A stretch of DNA of 39,095 nt from an uncultured Opitutaceae bacterium (GCA_903952145.1 CAJBES010000045.1:1-39095); one strand, 5' to 3'; positions 27,972 through 36,263 are shown, counted from the first letter of the stretch. The notes: generated from the sequence alone by a model not told the origin. Numbers and translations are program-made.

Positions 27972-29120
27972 TCAGGGGACGTGCAGCACTTCGCCGCCAG
28001 GCAGGGTCAGCGTGCGCTGGCAGTCGAAACCCCAGAGTTCCCAATTGCCGTCGATGTAGTTGTCGTTGCCCGGGCGGGCACAGGCCTGCGTGTAGAGATA
28101 CCACTTGCCGGCGATCTCATAGAGGGCGGGGGTGGCCACATGGTAGATGGTTTTGTCGGCGTAGACCCCCGGCCATTTTGTCTGCACCAAGGCATCGGCA
28201 TCTAACTGCTGCCAGCCTTGCGCCGGGTCCGGACTGACGGCGACAACCGGCCGCCAGCGTTTGCCGTGCTCCGGTCCCACCTCGATGAACAACACATAGG
28301 TGCGCCCAATCTTGCTGACCTGATGCCACTCGTAGTAGGCACCAGGAGTGGACTGGAAAATCTGCCCCATGCCACGCGGATCGTCCCCGTTCCAATGGCG
28401 CTTCCATTTCTTGCCGTCATTTGAGGTGGCGTAGCGGATGCCTGGCAGCGTGCCATCCTTACCGCGATAGGAGTAATACATGTGCCAGTCCCAGCTTCTG
28501 GTCGCTTCATTCCACTCGCGCATCACCGCCGCCTGCGATGCCATGTCCTCATGGAAAGGCGCCGCGCTCTCAGGGACCAACACCGGGGCATCACCCCAGC
28601 GGATGATGCTTTCCGCCGTGATCGCCGCGTAGCCGTCGGCGCCAGCCGGGCAGACGGCCAGCCCGATGCGATCCTGAATCTGATCCTTGGTGCCGGAGTA
28701 GTAGATATAGTAGGCATCCTCCTCCGGAATGTAGAGCACGGCGTCGAGGCGGATACTGCCAGAATCCCAACCCTGTTGGCTTGGGCTGAAAATCGGGTTG
28801 CCCTTGTCCTGGTGCCAGGTCCACGGGTCGTCTGTTGCGGCCCACGCCTTGCCGATGGCGCAGATGGCCCGGTTGGACGCGGGCACGCCTGAATAGAACA
28901 TGACCAGCCGCCCCGGAATCTTCGGATTGGGCAGGATGCAGGGTTCCTGCACCTGTTGCGACTGCCAGTCGGAGTTGGTGCGATCGATGATGATTTGGCC
29001 GCGCACAGATTTGGATAAATTCATGGGATCTGGAATGGGCGGGACCGCCGCCGGGCCGCCATGCAGCGGGAGCACAAGCAGCGCCAGCAGAAGGGAAAGG
29101 GTGGCCATCGACGCAAGCAT
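27972..29120 (-). CDS. Secreted beta-propeller glycosidase-like protein
   Basis: A 382-residue protein with a signal peptide (MLASMATLSLLLALLVLPLHGGPA), so it is exported. The mature part is built of propeller blades: PCILPNPKIPGRLVMFYSGV, AVLYIPEEDAYYIYYSGT, WDWHMYYSYRG, KIGRTYVLFIEVGPE and TPALYEIAGKWYLYTQACARP. These blades resemble the GH43/GH32-type five-bladed fold. No family or catalytic acid could be pinned down by eye. An alternative ATG four codons later (29108) is equally possible. It is followed by URO-D-like C in the same direction, and upstream lies an inverted-repeat-bearing spacer facing the AmpG-like gene. A role in degrading an external glycan is inferred. Confidence 0.75.
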   Translation of the reverse strand: MLASMATLSLLLALLVLPLHGGPAAVPPIPDPMNLSKSVRGQIIIDRTNSDWQSQQVQEPCILPNPKIPGRLVMFYSGVPASNRAICAIGKAWAATDDPWTWHQDKGNPIFSPSQQGWDSGSIRLDAVLYIPEEDAYYIYYSGTKDQIQDRIGLAVCPAGADGYAAITAESIIRWGDAPVLVPESAAPFHEDMASQAAVMREWNEATRSWDWHMYYSYRGKDGTLPGIRYATSNDGKKWKRHWNGDDPRGMGQIFQSTPGAYYEWHQVSKIGRTYVLFIEVGPEHGKRWRPVVAVSPDPAQGWQQLDADALVQTKWPGVYADKTIYHVATPALYEIAGKWYLYTQACARPGNDNYIDGNWELWGFDCQRTLTLPGGEVLHVP

Positions 29121-29169
29121 CTGGATTTTTTAGGCGCTAAACAAGAACCGTCGTGAGATCTGGCACCAT

Positions 29170-29210
29170 CCGTTTGTCATCACGCTGCGGGACAAAAATA
29201 ACACAAACGG
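29170..29210. promoter_or_regulatory. Inverted repeat in spacer between beta-propeller and AmpG-like genes
   Basis: CCGTTTGT (29170-29177) and ACAAACGG (29203-29210) are perfect 8-bp inverted arms separated by 25 bases. They lie between two divergently transcribed genes, so a looping operator or a hairpin in the beta-propeller or AmpG leader is possible. Confidence 0.4.
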
Positions 29211-29311
29211 CACGAGTAATTTAGCCGGTGAAGAACAGGCCTTGGTTCCGATCATTCTCACTCTCCGCCGTTGCACCCCGTCAGACCGGCCCCCACGTTC
29301 GCAGTCAACAG

Positions 29312-30634
29312 ATGGAATCCCCGCCCCCCACCCCGTCGGCCGCCTGGCGCTGGATCCCGACCCTCTATTTCAGTCAAGGCGTTCCTTATGTGGTCGCGAT
29401 GACCCTGTCGGTGGTCATGTATAAGAACCTTCAGGTCTCCAATACCGACATCGCACTTTATACGAGCTGGCTGTATCTGCCCTGGGTCATCAAACCGCTG
29501 TGGTCGCCGCTGGTGGATCGTTTCCGGACCAAGCGCCTCTGGATCATTGGGCTCCAGTTGGTGATCGGTGCCGCACTGGCAATGGTGGCGCTGGCAGTGC
29601 CGGGCCCGGCTTTTTTCCGCGCCACGCTGGCGATCTTCTGGTTGCTGGCTTTCAGCTCGGCGACCCATGACATCGCGGCGGACGGTTTTTACCTGCTGGC
29701 ACTGCCGCCCCATCAACAGGCCGCGTTTGTGGGCGTGCGCAGCACCTTCTACCGGTTGGCAATGATCGCCGGCCAGGGGGGGCTGGTCTATCTGGCCGGC
29801 ACCCTGCAGTTGGCCACGGGGAATATTTCCTGGGCCTGGTCTCTGGTGTTCGGATTTCTCGCCGCTTTCTTCGTGCTGATGGCCCTTTATCACCTGATTT
29901 TCCTACCCCGACCGTTGGGTGACCACCCGGTTAAATGTGCGGCCCGGTTTTCTGCGGGCTACCTCGGGGTCTTCGCTGCTTTCTTCCAGAAAAAGGAGAT
30001 TGGAATAATTTTGGGCTATTTGCTCCTCTATCGGTTCGCCGAAGCCCAACTGGTCAAACTCGCCGTTCCTTTCCTGCTCGATGGGCGGGAAGTCGGTGGA
30101 CTGTCCCTGTCCACCCAGCAGGTCGGCATCATCTATGGCACCATTGGGGTCATCGCGCTCACTCTTGGCGGGTTGGTTGGCGGCTATGCCATCTCACGGC
30201 TCGGGCTGAAGCGCCTGCTGTGGCCGATGTTGCTCACCATGCACGTGCCCAACGCCATCTTCATTTTTCTGGCGCTGCTGCAGCCGGCTAATGCCTACGT
30301 GATCGGTGGCGCCGTGGCGGTTGAGCAATTCGGCTACGGTTTTGGTTTCACCGCCTACCTGCTCTACATGATGTTGGTGGCGGAAGGTGAGCACAAGACG
30401 GCCCATTACGCCATCTGCACGGGTTTTATGGCGCTTGGCATGATGCTGCCGGGCATGGCTGCCGGCTGGATTCAGGACCACGTGGGTTATAGCAATTTTT
30501 TCATCTGGGTCTGTCTCGCGACCCTCCCCTCTTTCGCTGTGACCGCCTTGCTCAAAATTGACCCGGCTTTTGGGCAAAAGCCCCCACCGGGGAGCCAACC
30601 GGTCACTTCAGCCACCGGCGCGCCCCGGCAATAA
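29312..30634 (+). CDS. AmpG-like muropeptide permease (MFS)
   Basis: A 440-residue, 12-helix MFS protein of the AmpG/PAT type. Diagnostic segments are the opening WRWIPTLYFSQGVPYVVAMTLSVVMYKNL, then LYLPWVIKPLWSPLVDRF, and SSATHDIAADGFYL in the fourth helix region. AmpG imports anhydro-muropeptides (GlcNAc-anhydroMurNAc-peptides) released during wall turnover. The neighbouring convergent gene encodes an amidase that acts on such molecules, which supports a recycling role. Some members of this clade transport other solutes, so muropeptide specificity is probable rather than certain. The ATG at 29312 is chosen over an upstream GTG at 29228. The last 32 bases overlap the 3' end of the amidase gene. 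Confidence 0.82.
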   Translation: MESPPPTPSAAWRWIPTLYFSQGVPYVVAMTLSVVMYKNLQVSNTDIALYTSWLYLPWVIKPLWSPLVDRFRTKRLWIIGLQLVIGAALAMVALAVPGPAFFRATLAIFWLLAFSSATHDIAADGFYLLALPPHQQAAFVGVRSTFYRLAMIAGQGGLVYLAGTLQLATGNISWAWSLVFGFLAAFFVLMALYHLIFLPRPLGDHPVKCAARFSAGYLGVFAAFFQKKEIGIILGYLLLYRFAEAQLVKLAVPFLLDGREVGGLSLSTQQVGIIYGTIGVIALTLGGLVGGYAISRLGLKRLLWPMLLTMHVPNAIFIFLALLQPANAYVIGGAVAVEQFGYGFGFTAYLLYMMLVAEGEHKTAHYAICTGFMALGMMLPGMAAGWIQDHVGYSNFFIWVCLATLPSFAVTALLKIDPAFGQKPPPGSQPVTSATGAPRQ

Positions 30635-31589
30635 GCTCATCCCACTGCAGCGCCGGGCCGGGATCGACTTTGTTTTCCTGGATGTGAAAGTGACCGAGAA
30701 TCCCCCGGTAACGGGCCAGTTCTGCATCCGGCAGCTTCCGGCGGATCAGCCGGCCGGCGCCATCCCGCGGGTAATCGCAGCGGATGCGGGGCAATACGCG
30801 GCAGAGCGCGGCGGTGAGCTTCGTCAGGGCGGCGTATTGTTCCGGCGTAAAATCGTATTGTTCCAACTCGCGGCCCTGCACCACGCCGCGCACCTTGGCG
30901 GGTCGCGCAGGCCGGCCGGTGAAGTCCGGCTTGTGCACCCGTGGCGCATGGATTCGCGGGGGCACCGTGAGCACCAGTTGATCTGTTCCATCCCGCCGAT
31001 ACCACTCGTCCAGCGGTTTGCTCTCACCGGGCGGATAAGCGCCGATACATGCAATTTCGACACCAATAGAGCGGTTGTTTGCCGTCGTGGCGTGCTGGGC
31101 GCACTCCCACAGGTCGAGCGTCTGATAAATTGTGCCGTCAACATCCAACAGAAAATGGCTGCTCAGCCCCCGGCGTTGCAGAATGTCGAAACAAACCTGG
31201 CTGAGGCCGCAGCCGTCGTAGTGCAAAATGAATTGATCAACGACAGCTTGCAGGGCGGCCAATTCCGGCTTCGACCCAGGCGTTTCCTTCTTCTCTAAAC
31301 CCCGGCGCACCCCGTGGTGTTGCGACCAGATGGTCGCAGCCCCATTCACCGACCCCGGACTTTTATCCCCCGGCGGCGAACTGAGATAGGCATTGTAGCC
31401 ACCGGGTTCCAGCCAGGTGATTACCCGGGTGCCGGTGTGAACTCTCCGGCCGGCCACGATTATTTCATCGCCTGCCAACGCCACCAAAACAGGCGCGGTG
31501 CGGCAACCCGCCAATATGCCGGCAATCACGGCACCAGCGGCCAGTGCGCCGGGCCACGGCTTATTTTGCCACCACGAGCGGGAAGTCAT
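30603..31589 (-). CDS. N-acetylmuramoyl-L-alanine amidase, lipoprotein (AmpD/AmiD-like)
   Basis: A 328-residue zinc amidase that cleaves the MurNAc-L-Ala bond of peptidoglycan fragments. A lipoprotein signal with lipobox LAGC (Cys29) anchors it to a membrane. A short extra N-terminal region (about 30-105) precedes the Amidase_2 fold: FILHYDGCG (His123), AQHATTANNRSIGVEIACIG, and the C-terminal GHFHIQENKVDPGPALQWDEL. The predicted zinc ligands are His123, His300 and Asp309, with Lys307 in the active site. It is convergent with and overlaps the AmpG-like gene by 32 bases, and its 5' end overlaps ilvA by 29 bases on the same strand, so it is probably cotranscribed with ilvA. The role in wall recycling is well supported; the membrane location is inferred. 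Confidence 0.88.
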   Translation of the reverse strand: MTSRSWWQNKPWPGALAAGAVIAGILAGCRTAPVLVALAGDEIIVAGRRVHTGTRVITWLEPGGYNAYLSSPPGDKSPGSVNGAATIWSQHHGVRRGLEKKETPGSKPELAALQAVVDQFILHYDGCGLSQVCFDILQRRGLSSHFLLDVDGTIYQTLDLWECAQHATTANNRSIGVEIACIGAYPPGESKPLDEWYRRDGTDQLVLTVPPRIHAPRVHKPDFTGRPARPAKVRGVVQGRELEQYDFTPEQYAALTKLTAALCRVLPRIRCDYPRDGAGRLIRRKLPDAELARYRGILGHFHIQENKVDPGPALQWDELIAGARRWLK

Positions 31590-32775
31590 TTTTTTTCAGC
31601 GCGCGGTGCAGGGCGGCGATATGGGCGCGGTCGCGGGTCTCCACCGTGCACACGGCATGCACCGCGGAAACATCCGGACCACTGAACGCCCGGTCGTGTG
31701 CGATATCCTTGATGCTTGCGCCGCTTTCGGCAATGACCCGGGCAAGTTGCGCCAGTCCGCCGGGGCGGTCACTGATGACGGCGGTGAAGCGGGTGAGCCG
31801 ACCGTCGTGCACAAGCCCTTTGTCAATCACGCGGCTCAGGATCGCCGGATCAATGTTGCCGCCACAGACGACGAGCACGACCTGTTTGCCCCGCAATTCG
31901 GGCAATCGCTCCGCCATCATCGCCGCCAACGGCGTGGCGGCGGCACCTTCGACCACGGTTTTTTCGAGTTCGACCATCCTTAAAATGGCGAGGGCAATGT
32001 CGTCCTCGGTGACATTGACCACCTTGTCCACATGCCGCCGCGCAAGGGCAAAGGCATTGGCGCCCACGGTCAGGGTGGCGAGACCGTCGGCCAATGTCGC
32101 ACGGCGCGGGCGTAGCACCGGACAGCCGGCGCGCAACGCCGCGGCATAATTGCCCGTGGCGATGCTTTCCACGCCGATCACACGCACCTTCGGGCGCACG
32201 CCTTTCACCGCCAGGGACAGTCCGGCAATGAGTCCGCCGCCCCCGATCGGACACACGATGGCGTCAACGTCAGGCACCTGCTCAAGAATTTCAAGCCCCA
32301 TGGTGCCCTGTCCGGCAATGATGTCGGGCGCATCATAGCCATGGATGTAGGTGTAGCCATGTTCCGCGGCGATCGCATCCGCCCGGGCGCGGGCCTCAAT
32401 AAAATCCCGACCATATACCAGCACCTGCGCGCCCAGTCGCTGACTGGTGGTGATCTTGATGAGCGGGGCGTAGTCCGGCATTACGACCGTCACCGGGATG
32501 CCAAGGAGCCGGCCATGGTAGGCCAGCCCCAGGGCATGGTTGCCGGCGCTGGCGGCGACGACCCCGCGGCGGCGTGCGGCAGGGGAAAGTCGCAACAGCG
32601 CGTTGCGCGCGCCGCGCTCCTTGAACGAGCCGGTGCGCTGAAAGTTGTCGAGTTTGCTGAAAATCCTCGCGCCGGTGATCTCGGACAACGGAATGGATTC
32701 CGCGCAGGGGGTGACGATGACACCCCCGGCAATACGGCGGCGTGCGGCGCGGATGTCGGCAAGGGTGACAGTCAT
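31561..32775 (-). CDS. ilvA: Threonine ammonia-lyase (threonine dehydratase) with ACT domain
   Basis: A 404-residue PLP enzyme that deaminates threonine to 2-oxobutanoate, the first step toward isoleucine. The PLP lysine is Lys52 in RTGSFKERGA, and the phosphate-binding loop is CPIGGGGLIAGLS (about residue 180). The last 75 or so residues form an ACT-like regulatory domain (RLTRFTAVISDRPGGLAQLARVIAESGASIKDIAHDRAF). This single ACT domain and length fit the shorter IlvA/TdcB type found in many bacteria, so a biosynthetic versus catabolic role is not settled. The ATG at 32775 (MTVTLADIRAARRRI) is preferred to one 18 bases upstream. It overlaps the downstream amidase gene by 29 bases. Confidence 0.92.
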   Translation of the reverse strand: MTVTLADIRAARRRIAGGVIVTPCAESIPLSEITGARIFSKLDNFQRTGSFKERGARNALLRLSPAARRRGVVAASAGNHALGLAYHGRLLGIPVTVVMPDYAPLIKITTSQRLGAQVLVYGRDFIEARARADAIAAEHGYTYIHGYDAPDIIAGQGTMGLEILEQVPDVDAIVCPIGGGGLIAGLSLAVKGVRPKVRVIGVESIATGNYAAALRAGCPVLRPRRATLADGLATLTVGANAFALARRHVDKVVNVTEDDIALAILRMVELEKTVVEGAAATPLAAMMAERLPELRGKQVVLVVCGGNIDPAILSRVIDKGLVHDGRLTRFTAVISDRPGGLAQLARVIAESGASIKDIAHDRAFSGPDVSAVHAVCTVETRDRAHIAALHRALKKNDFPLVVAK

Positions 32776-32814
32776 ACGTGGAGTGTGGTGCACCCCCGGC
32801 CATTGGAAACACGA

Positions 32815-32843
32815 AAGACGGCGGCCTTTTCAGCCGCCGTCTT
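32815..32843 (-). terminator. Rho-independent terminator after the EF-hand gene
   Basis: An 11-bp perfect stem, AAGACGGCGGC (32815-32825) with GCCGCCGTCTT (32833-32843), and a 7-base loop. Read on the minus strand it is followed by TCGTGTTTCC, a moderately T-rich tail. It lies 50 bases beyond the EF-hand stop and 40 bases before the ilvA start, so it separates the two transcripts. Confidence 0.75.
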
Positions 32844-32893
32844 CACGATTACTTGCTGTAAATTACTGCCGGGGGGAGAAACTCCAACGTCAC

Positions 32894-33493
32894 TTATTCA
32901 TGACCCGGACCTGGGTCCATCGGGGGCGGAAAACCACCAATATCTTCACTTAGCCTTCCTTTCTCACCGCGGGCGGCCCGTTCTTTTTGGAATTTTTCTC
33001 GGGCCACCGCCCACTCGGTATCACTGATCTTGCCGTCATTGTCTGCATCCACCTCTTTCAGGTGTTGCAGCTGCTTTTCAAGCCGGTTGCGCATTTTCTG
33101 CTCCGCGGCAGCCCGGGCGGCGGCTTTTTCCGCATCGTCGAGCTTGCCGTCGTTATTCAGGTCGAACCTGCCAAGCATGTAACCATGACGGAACGCCGGA
33201 TCACGCATGCCCATGACTCCGGATCCCGGCCGGGGACCTTTTTCGGACTCACCGCGACCGCGCCTGGCGGACGGGCCCTCGCGGTGCATCTTCTTCACCA
33301 CTTCACGGGCGGCGGTGCGTTCACCCTCGTCGAGGTTGCCGTCGCTATTCTTGTCTAATTTTTTAATGAGCCGGGCCTGGCGGGGAGACGCCGGGGAAGG
33401 CGCAGTAGCACCTTCCTCGGCGTGGGCAACTCCGACAGCGAACAGGAATAGCGTTGCTGATAGGAGCAGGGGGGGTAATTGAGGCTGTTTCAT
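32894..33493 (-). CDS. Secreted EF-hand protein
   Basis: A 199-residue protein with a signal peptide (MKQPQLPPLLLSATLFLFAVGVAHA). It carries three calcium-binding EF-hand loops of the D-x-N/D-x-DG type: DKNSDGNLDEGE (47-58), DLNNDGKLDDAE (111-122) and DADNDGKISDTE (149-160). Between the first and second lies a basic, glycine/arginine-rich linker (about 70-97). Such exported EF-hand proteins are common in Planctomycetes and Verrucomicrobiota; their roles are unknown. The ATG at 33493 starts the signal peptide; a longer frame exists to 33526. It is divergent from the RelE-like gene by 89 bases. A strong terminator follows. Confidence 0.88.
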   Translation of the reverse strand: MKQPQLPPLLLSATLFLFAVGVAHAEEGATAPSPASPRQARLIKKLDKNSDGNLDEGERTAAREVVKKMHREGPSARRGRGESEKGPRPGSGVMGMRDPAFRHGYMLGRFDLNNDGKLDDAEKAAARAAAEQKMRNRLEKQLQHLKEVDADNDGKISDTEWAVAREKFQKERAARGEKGRLSEDIGGFPPPMDPGPGHE

Positions 33494-33582
33494 GGTTCTA
33501 AGGATTGAGTTGTTGTTGTCTTCCACTTCAATGACGCCGTGGTGCCGCGATAGTTACACCGCTTCCTTGAATCCACCCGCAC

Positions 33583-33936
33583 ATGTTTCAAGTCACATTC
33601 TCCGAACAAAGCCTGGGCGAGTTGAATCAACTCGCCCCGATGGCCCAGTTGGGGCTCATCGACCCGCTCGTCAACCTCATGCCGTCCGACCTCGCCAACC
33701 CGCGCGAGCCCCTCGGTCGCTTCCACCGCAAAAGCCGCGAGATCTACCGATTACGTTCCGGTGACTACCGCTTTTATTTCACCGTGCAGCGTGAAACGCT
33801 GCATACACTCTACATCCTGCACAAAAACTCGCTTGAGGACTGGCTCTTCCGCATGAAGCTGCCTGTCTCGGAGCAACAACTGATTGAACAGCACTCAAAG
33901 TTTTGGAAATACCTCGACAGCCTCACGAAGAAATAA
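33583..33936 (+). CDS. RelE-like protein without adjacent antitoxin
   Basis: A 117-residue protein with the RelE/ParE-type core: MFQVTFSEQSLGELNQL, then REIYRLRSGDYRFYFTVQRETLHTLYILHKNSLEDWLFRMK, the strand-turn-strand that in RelE toxins carries the R-x-G-x-Y-R active region. Beyond it is a C-terminal tail of about 25 residues (SEQQLIEQHSKFWKYLDSLTKK) not usual for short RelE toxins. No antitoxin gene is seen in either direction; the nearest gene, pssA, begins 5 bases after its stop and is probably translated from the same message. A toxin role is doubtful in this setting; a domesticated RNA-binding or regulatory protein is an alternative. The fold call is moderate. Confidence 0.68.
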   Translation: MFQVTFSEQSLGELNQLAPMAQLGLIDPLVNLMPSDLANPREPLGRFHRKSREIYRLRSGDYRFYFTVQRETLHTLYILHKNSLEDWLFRMKLPVSEQQLIEQHSKFWKYLDSLTKK

Positions 33937-33941
33937 TCGCC

Positions 33942-34820
33942 ATGGCCGACCCCAATCCAAAGACCGGTCCTGACGACCCGAACAACCCCTATCACGTCTC
34001 GCAGGCCAGCCGTATTTATTTTCTGCCCAATCTGATGACGGCGGGCAATCTGTTCTGTGGTTTTGTGGCGGTCATCCAATGCATCCAGGCGCGCTTGGCG
34101 GAGACGGCGGGCGGTGAATACCTCGGTCACACTTCGTCGCAACACTACCGTTCGGCGGTATGGTTCATCTTTGGTGCCGCTGCTTTCGATGCGCTCGACG
34201 GCCGGCTGGCGCGCCTAGGGGGTCGTGAATCGCTCTTTGGGGCCGAGTTTGACTCGCTGGCCGACGTGATTTCCTTCGGCATCGCGCCCGCCCTCATGGT
34301 CTTTTTTCTGATTCTGTCGCCCACGCAGGGCTATGAGGCATTTCGCAATATCGGCTGGTTTCTTGGTTTTGTCTATCTGCTCTGTGCCGCCATCCGACTG
34401 GCTCGTTTCAACGTCCTCACCAACCCCCTGCTTTATCGCGACAAACACGAGAGCACCAAGGATTTCATCGGCCTGCCGGTGCCCGCCGCCGCCGCCACCG
34501 TTGCCGCACTGGTGCTTTTTCTTCTCTACCTCTCCGAAAACGACAAATCCTTGAATCGCTGGGCTCTCGCACTTCCGCCGCTCCTTGGTCTTATTGCCAT
34601 CCTGATGGTGAGTGGCATCCGTTATCCCAGCGGCAAAAAAGTGGATCTGCAGACAAAGACCCGGCTCCTGCCGTTCGTGGCACTTCTCGTGTTCATTGGC
34701 GGGGTGGTGCTTTTCAAGGAGATTGCCATCCTTTGCACGGCGCTGGGCTATATATTCTTCGGTCTTGGTCGTCATCTGCGCCGCCACCGGCGTCTCAAAA
34801 ACGTGCCTAATTCAGTGTGA
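33942..34820 (+). CDS. pssA: CDP-diacylglycerol-serine O-phosphatidyltransferase
   Basis: A 292-residue integral membrane enzyme that makes phosphatidylserine from CDP-diacylglycerol and L-serine, leading to phosphatidylethanolamine. The CDP-alcohol phosphotransferase signature D-G-x2-A-R-x8-G-x3-D-x3-D is complete in DALDGRLARLGGRESLFGAE and the following FDSLAD. The N-terminal IYFLPNLMTAGNLFCGFVAVI is typical of the type II (Bacillus-like) PssA. Around seven or eight hydrophobic segments are present. The ATG at 33942 is 5 bases after the RelE-like stop; an upstream in-frame ATG at 33903 would overlap that gene. No phosphatidylserine decarboxylase gene is in the window. Confidence 0.94.
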   Translation: MADPNPKTGPDDPNNPYHVSQASRIYFLPNLMTAGNLFCGFVAVIQCIQARLAETAGGEYLGHTSSQHYRSAVWFIFGAAAFDALDGRLARLGGRESLFGAEFDSLADVISFGIAPALMVFFLILSPTQGYEAFRNIGWFLGFVYLLCAAIRLARFNVLTNPLLYRDKHESTKDFIGLPVPAAAATVAALVLFLLYLSENDKSLNRWALALPPLLGLIAILMVSGIRYPSGKKVDLQTKTRLLPFVALLVFIGGVVLFKEIAILCTALGYIFFGLGRHLRRHRRLKNVPNSV

Positions 34821-34831
34821 AGAAACCTATG

Positions 34832-34866
34832 ATAACCGCCCAATAACCTTACCCCGGTGAATAACC
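34832..34866 (+). repeat. Three ATAACC direct repeats upstream of dnaN
   Basis: ATAACC occurs at 34832-34837, 34843-34848 and 34861-34866, with a related ATTACC at about 34882, all in the short AT-rich spacer between pssA and dnaN. They may form a protein-binding site, but the unit is only six bases and the spacing is uneven. Confidence 0.25.
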
Positions 34867-34951
34867 CGTGGGTTGTTGACCATTACCCGACGATTTTTCA
34901 CAATGCCCGAACGCCCTTTTCTAGACTGAGATCCTCAAGTTACTGGTCTTA

Positions 34952-34980
34952 TTGACCGCATATATGATTACGGATATAAT
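34952..34980 (+). promoter_or_regulatory. Near-consensus sigma-70 promoter for dnaN
   Basis: TTGACC (34952-34957) and TATAAT (34975-34980) are separated by 17 bases, which matches the housekeeping sigma-70 consensus at 11 of 12 positions with optimal spacing. The expected transcript start at about 34987 leaves a leader of about 60 bases before the dnaN ATG. Confidence 0.8.
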
Positions 34981-35046
34981 TCCTTATTGAACCTGTATTC
35001 ATTTGGACTTTGTTAACATCCCAATAGAACCCCTCTCTCCGCATCC

Positions 35047-36171
35047 ATGAAATTCAAAATCAACCGCGATCATTTCGCCAACGGTCTTGCCCAGGTGCTC
35101 AACGTGGTTGGCTCCAAAGCCACCATGCCTATTTTGAGCAACGTGCTCATTGAAGCAGAGAAAGACCAGATTTCACTCACCACCACCAACCTCGACCTTG
35201 GCATCTGCTGTAAAATCAAGGCCGAGGTCAAGGAGACCGGCGCCGTCACCCTGCCCGTCAAACGCCTTGCCGTCATTGTTCGCGAACTGCCCAGCGTCGA
35301 TGTTAGTGTAGACGCCTCAGCCAACCACCAGGTGAAGATTGCTTCCGGTGGTTCCAATTTTCGCATTATGGGCATCGGCAAGGATGAGTTTCCGCCACTG
35401 CCCGAGTTCGGCGACGAAAAGACCTATTCACTCGAACAGGCCGAACTCGCCACCATGCTTAAGAGTGTGGCCTATGCCCAGTCTACGGACGAAACCCGTT
35501 ACATCCTCAACGGCGTTTATTTTAACTTTAAGGATGGCAAACTTGCCTTGGTTGCCACCGATGGCCGCCGTCTGGCCTTTGTGTCGAAAGAACTGGAAGT
35601 TCCGGACGCCAGCGCCGGTGCGATCATCCTGCCCGCCCGGACCGTGGGCGAACTCCTGCGTCTTCTCGACAAGGGCGAAAAGGTGAAAATCGGCTTCAAC
35701 GAACGCCGTGCGGCATTTCAAATTGCGACCGACAAGGACGGCAGTGGTCTCGTGGATAGTGTCTACCTCTACTCAAAGGTGGTTGAGGGCAACTATCCGA
35801 ATTACCATCAAGTCATTCCGAAAGAAACGCACCAACGCATCAAGCTTGAGCGCGAGCTTTTCCTGCAGTGTGTGCACCGCGCCGCGCTCGTCTGCTCGGA
35901 AAAGGCCAACTCCATTAAAGTCAAGCTTTCGAGCAATCTGCTCGAAATCACCGCCCAGAGCCCAGATTTTGGCGAAGCCCACGAGTCCATGGCCATCGGC
36001 TACAGCGGTCCCGAGCTGCAGGTGGCGTTTAACCCCGCATTCGTGATGGATCCGCTGCGTGCGCTTACGAAGGACGAAGTTTTTTTTGAGGTGAAGGACG
36101 AAGTAAGCCCTGGTGTATTCAAGACACTGGAAAGTTTCATCTGCGTCATCATGCCGGTGCGATTGAGCTGA
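35047..36171 (+). CDS. dnaN: DNA polymerase III beta subunit (sliding clamp)
   Basis: A 374-residue protein, the usual length of the bacterial beta clamp, which encircles DNA as a dimer and tethers the polymerase. Three successive clamp domains can be followed: [37 protein letters not shown] (domain 1), [33 protein letters not shown] (domain 2), and [29 protein letters not shown] (domain 3), ending VCVI-like ICVIMPVRL as in other clamps. It is not next to dnaA or recF in this window: pssA precedes and an unrecognised membrane protein follows. It has its own strong promoter. No Shine-Dalgarno is obvious (CTCTCTCCGCATCC before the ATG). Confidence 0.97.
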   Translation: MKFKINRDHFANGLAQVLNVVGSKATMPILSNVLIEAEKDQISLTTTNLDLGICCKIKAEVKETGAVTLPVKRLAVIVRELPSVDVSVDASANHQVKIASGGSNFRIMGIGKDEFPPLPEFGDEKTYSLEQAELATMLKSVAYAQSTDETRYILNGVYFNFKDGKLALVATDGRRLAFVSKELEVPDASAGAIILPARTVGELLRLLDKGEKVKIGFNERRAAFQIATDKDGSGLVDSVYLYSKVVEGNYPNYHQVIPKETHQRIKLERELFLQCVHRAALVCSEKANSIKVKLSSNLLEITAQSPDFGEAHESMAIGYSGPELQVAFNPAFVMDPLRALTKDEVFFEVKDEVSPGVFKTLESFICVIMPVRLS

Positions 36172-36263
36172 ATTTTTGTCCGGGGGTTCCTTATGCCCAA
36201 TTGTTTTGGGTGGGGACAAGTCCAACAGTAGCCAAGAATTAACCCCCAGTCATCTCCCTCGTC

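Noticed and set aside
33583-33936. Complete type II toxin-antitoxin pair
   Set aside because: Only the RelE-like member is present; no antitoxin-like frame lies up- or downstream.
34821-35046. Replication origin near dnaN
   Set aside because: The spacer is AT-rich, but no TTATCCACA-type DnaA boxes are seen and dnaA is absent, so an origin is not supported.
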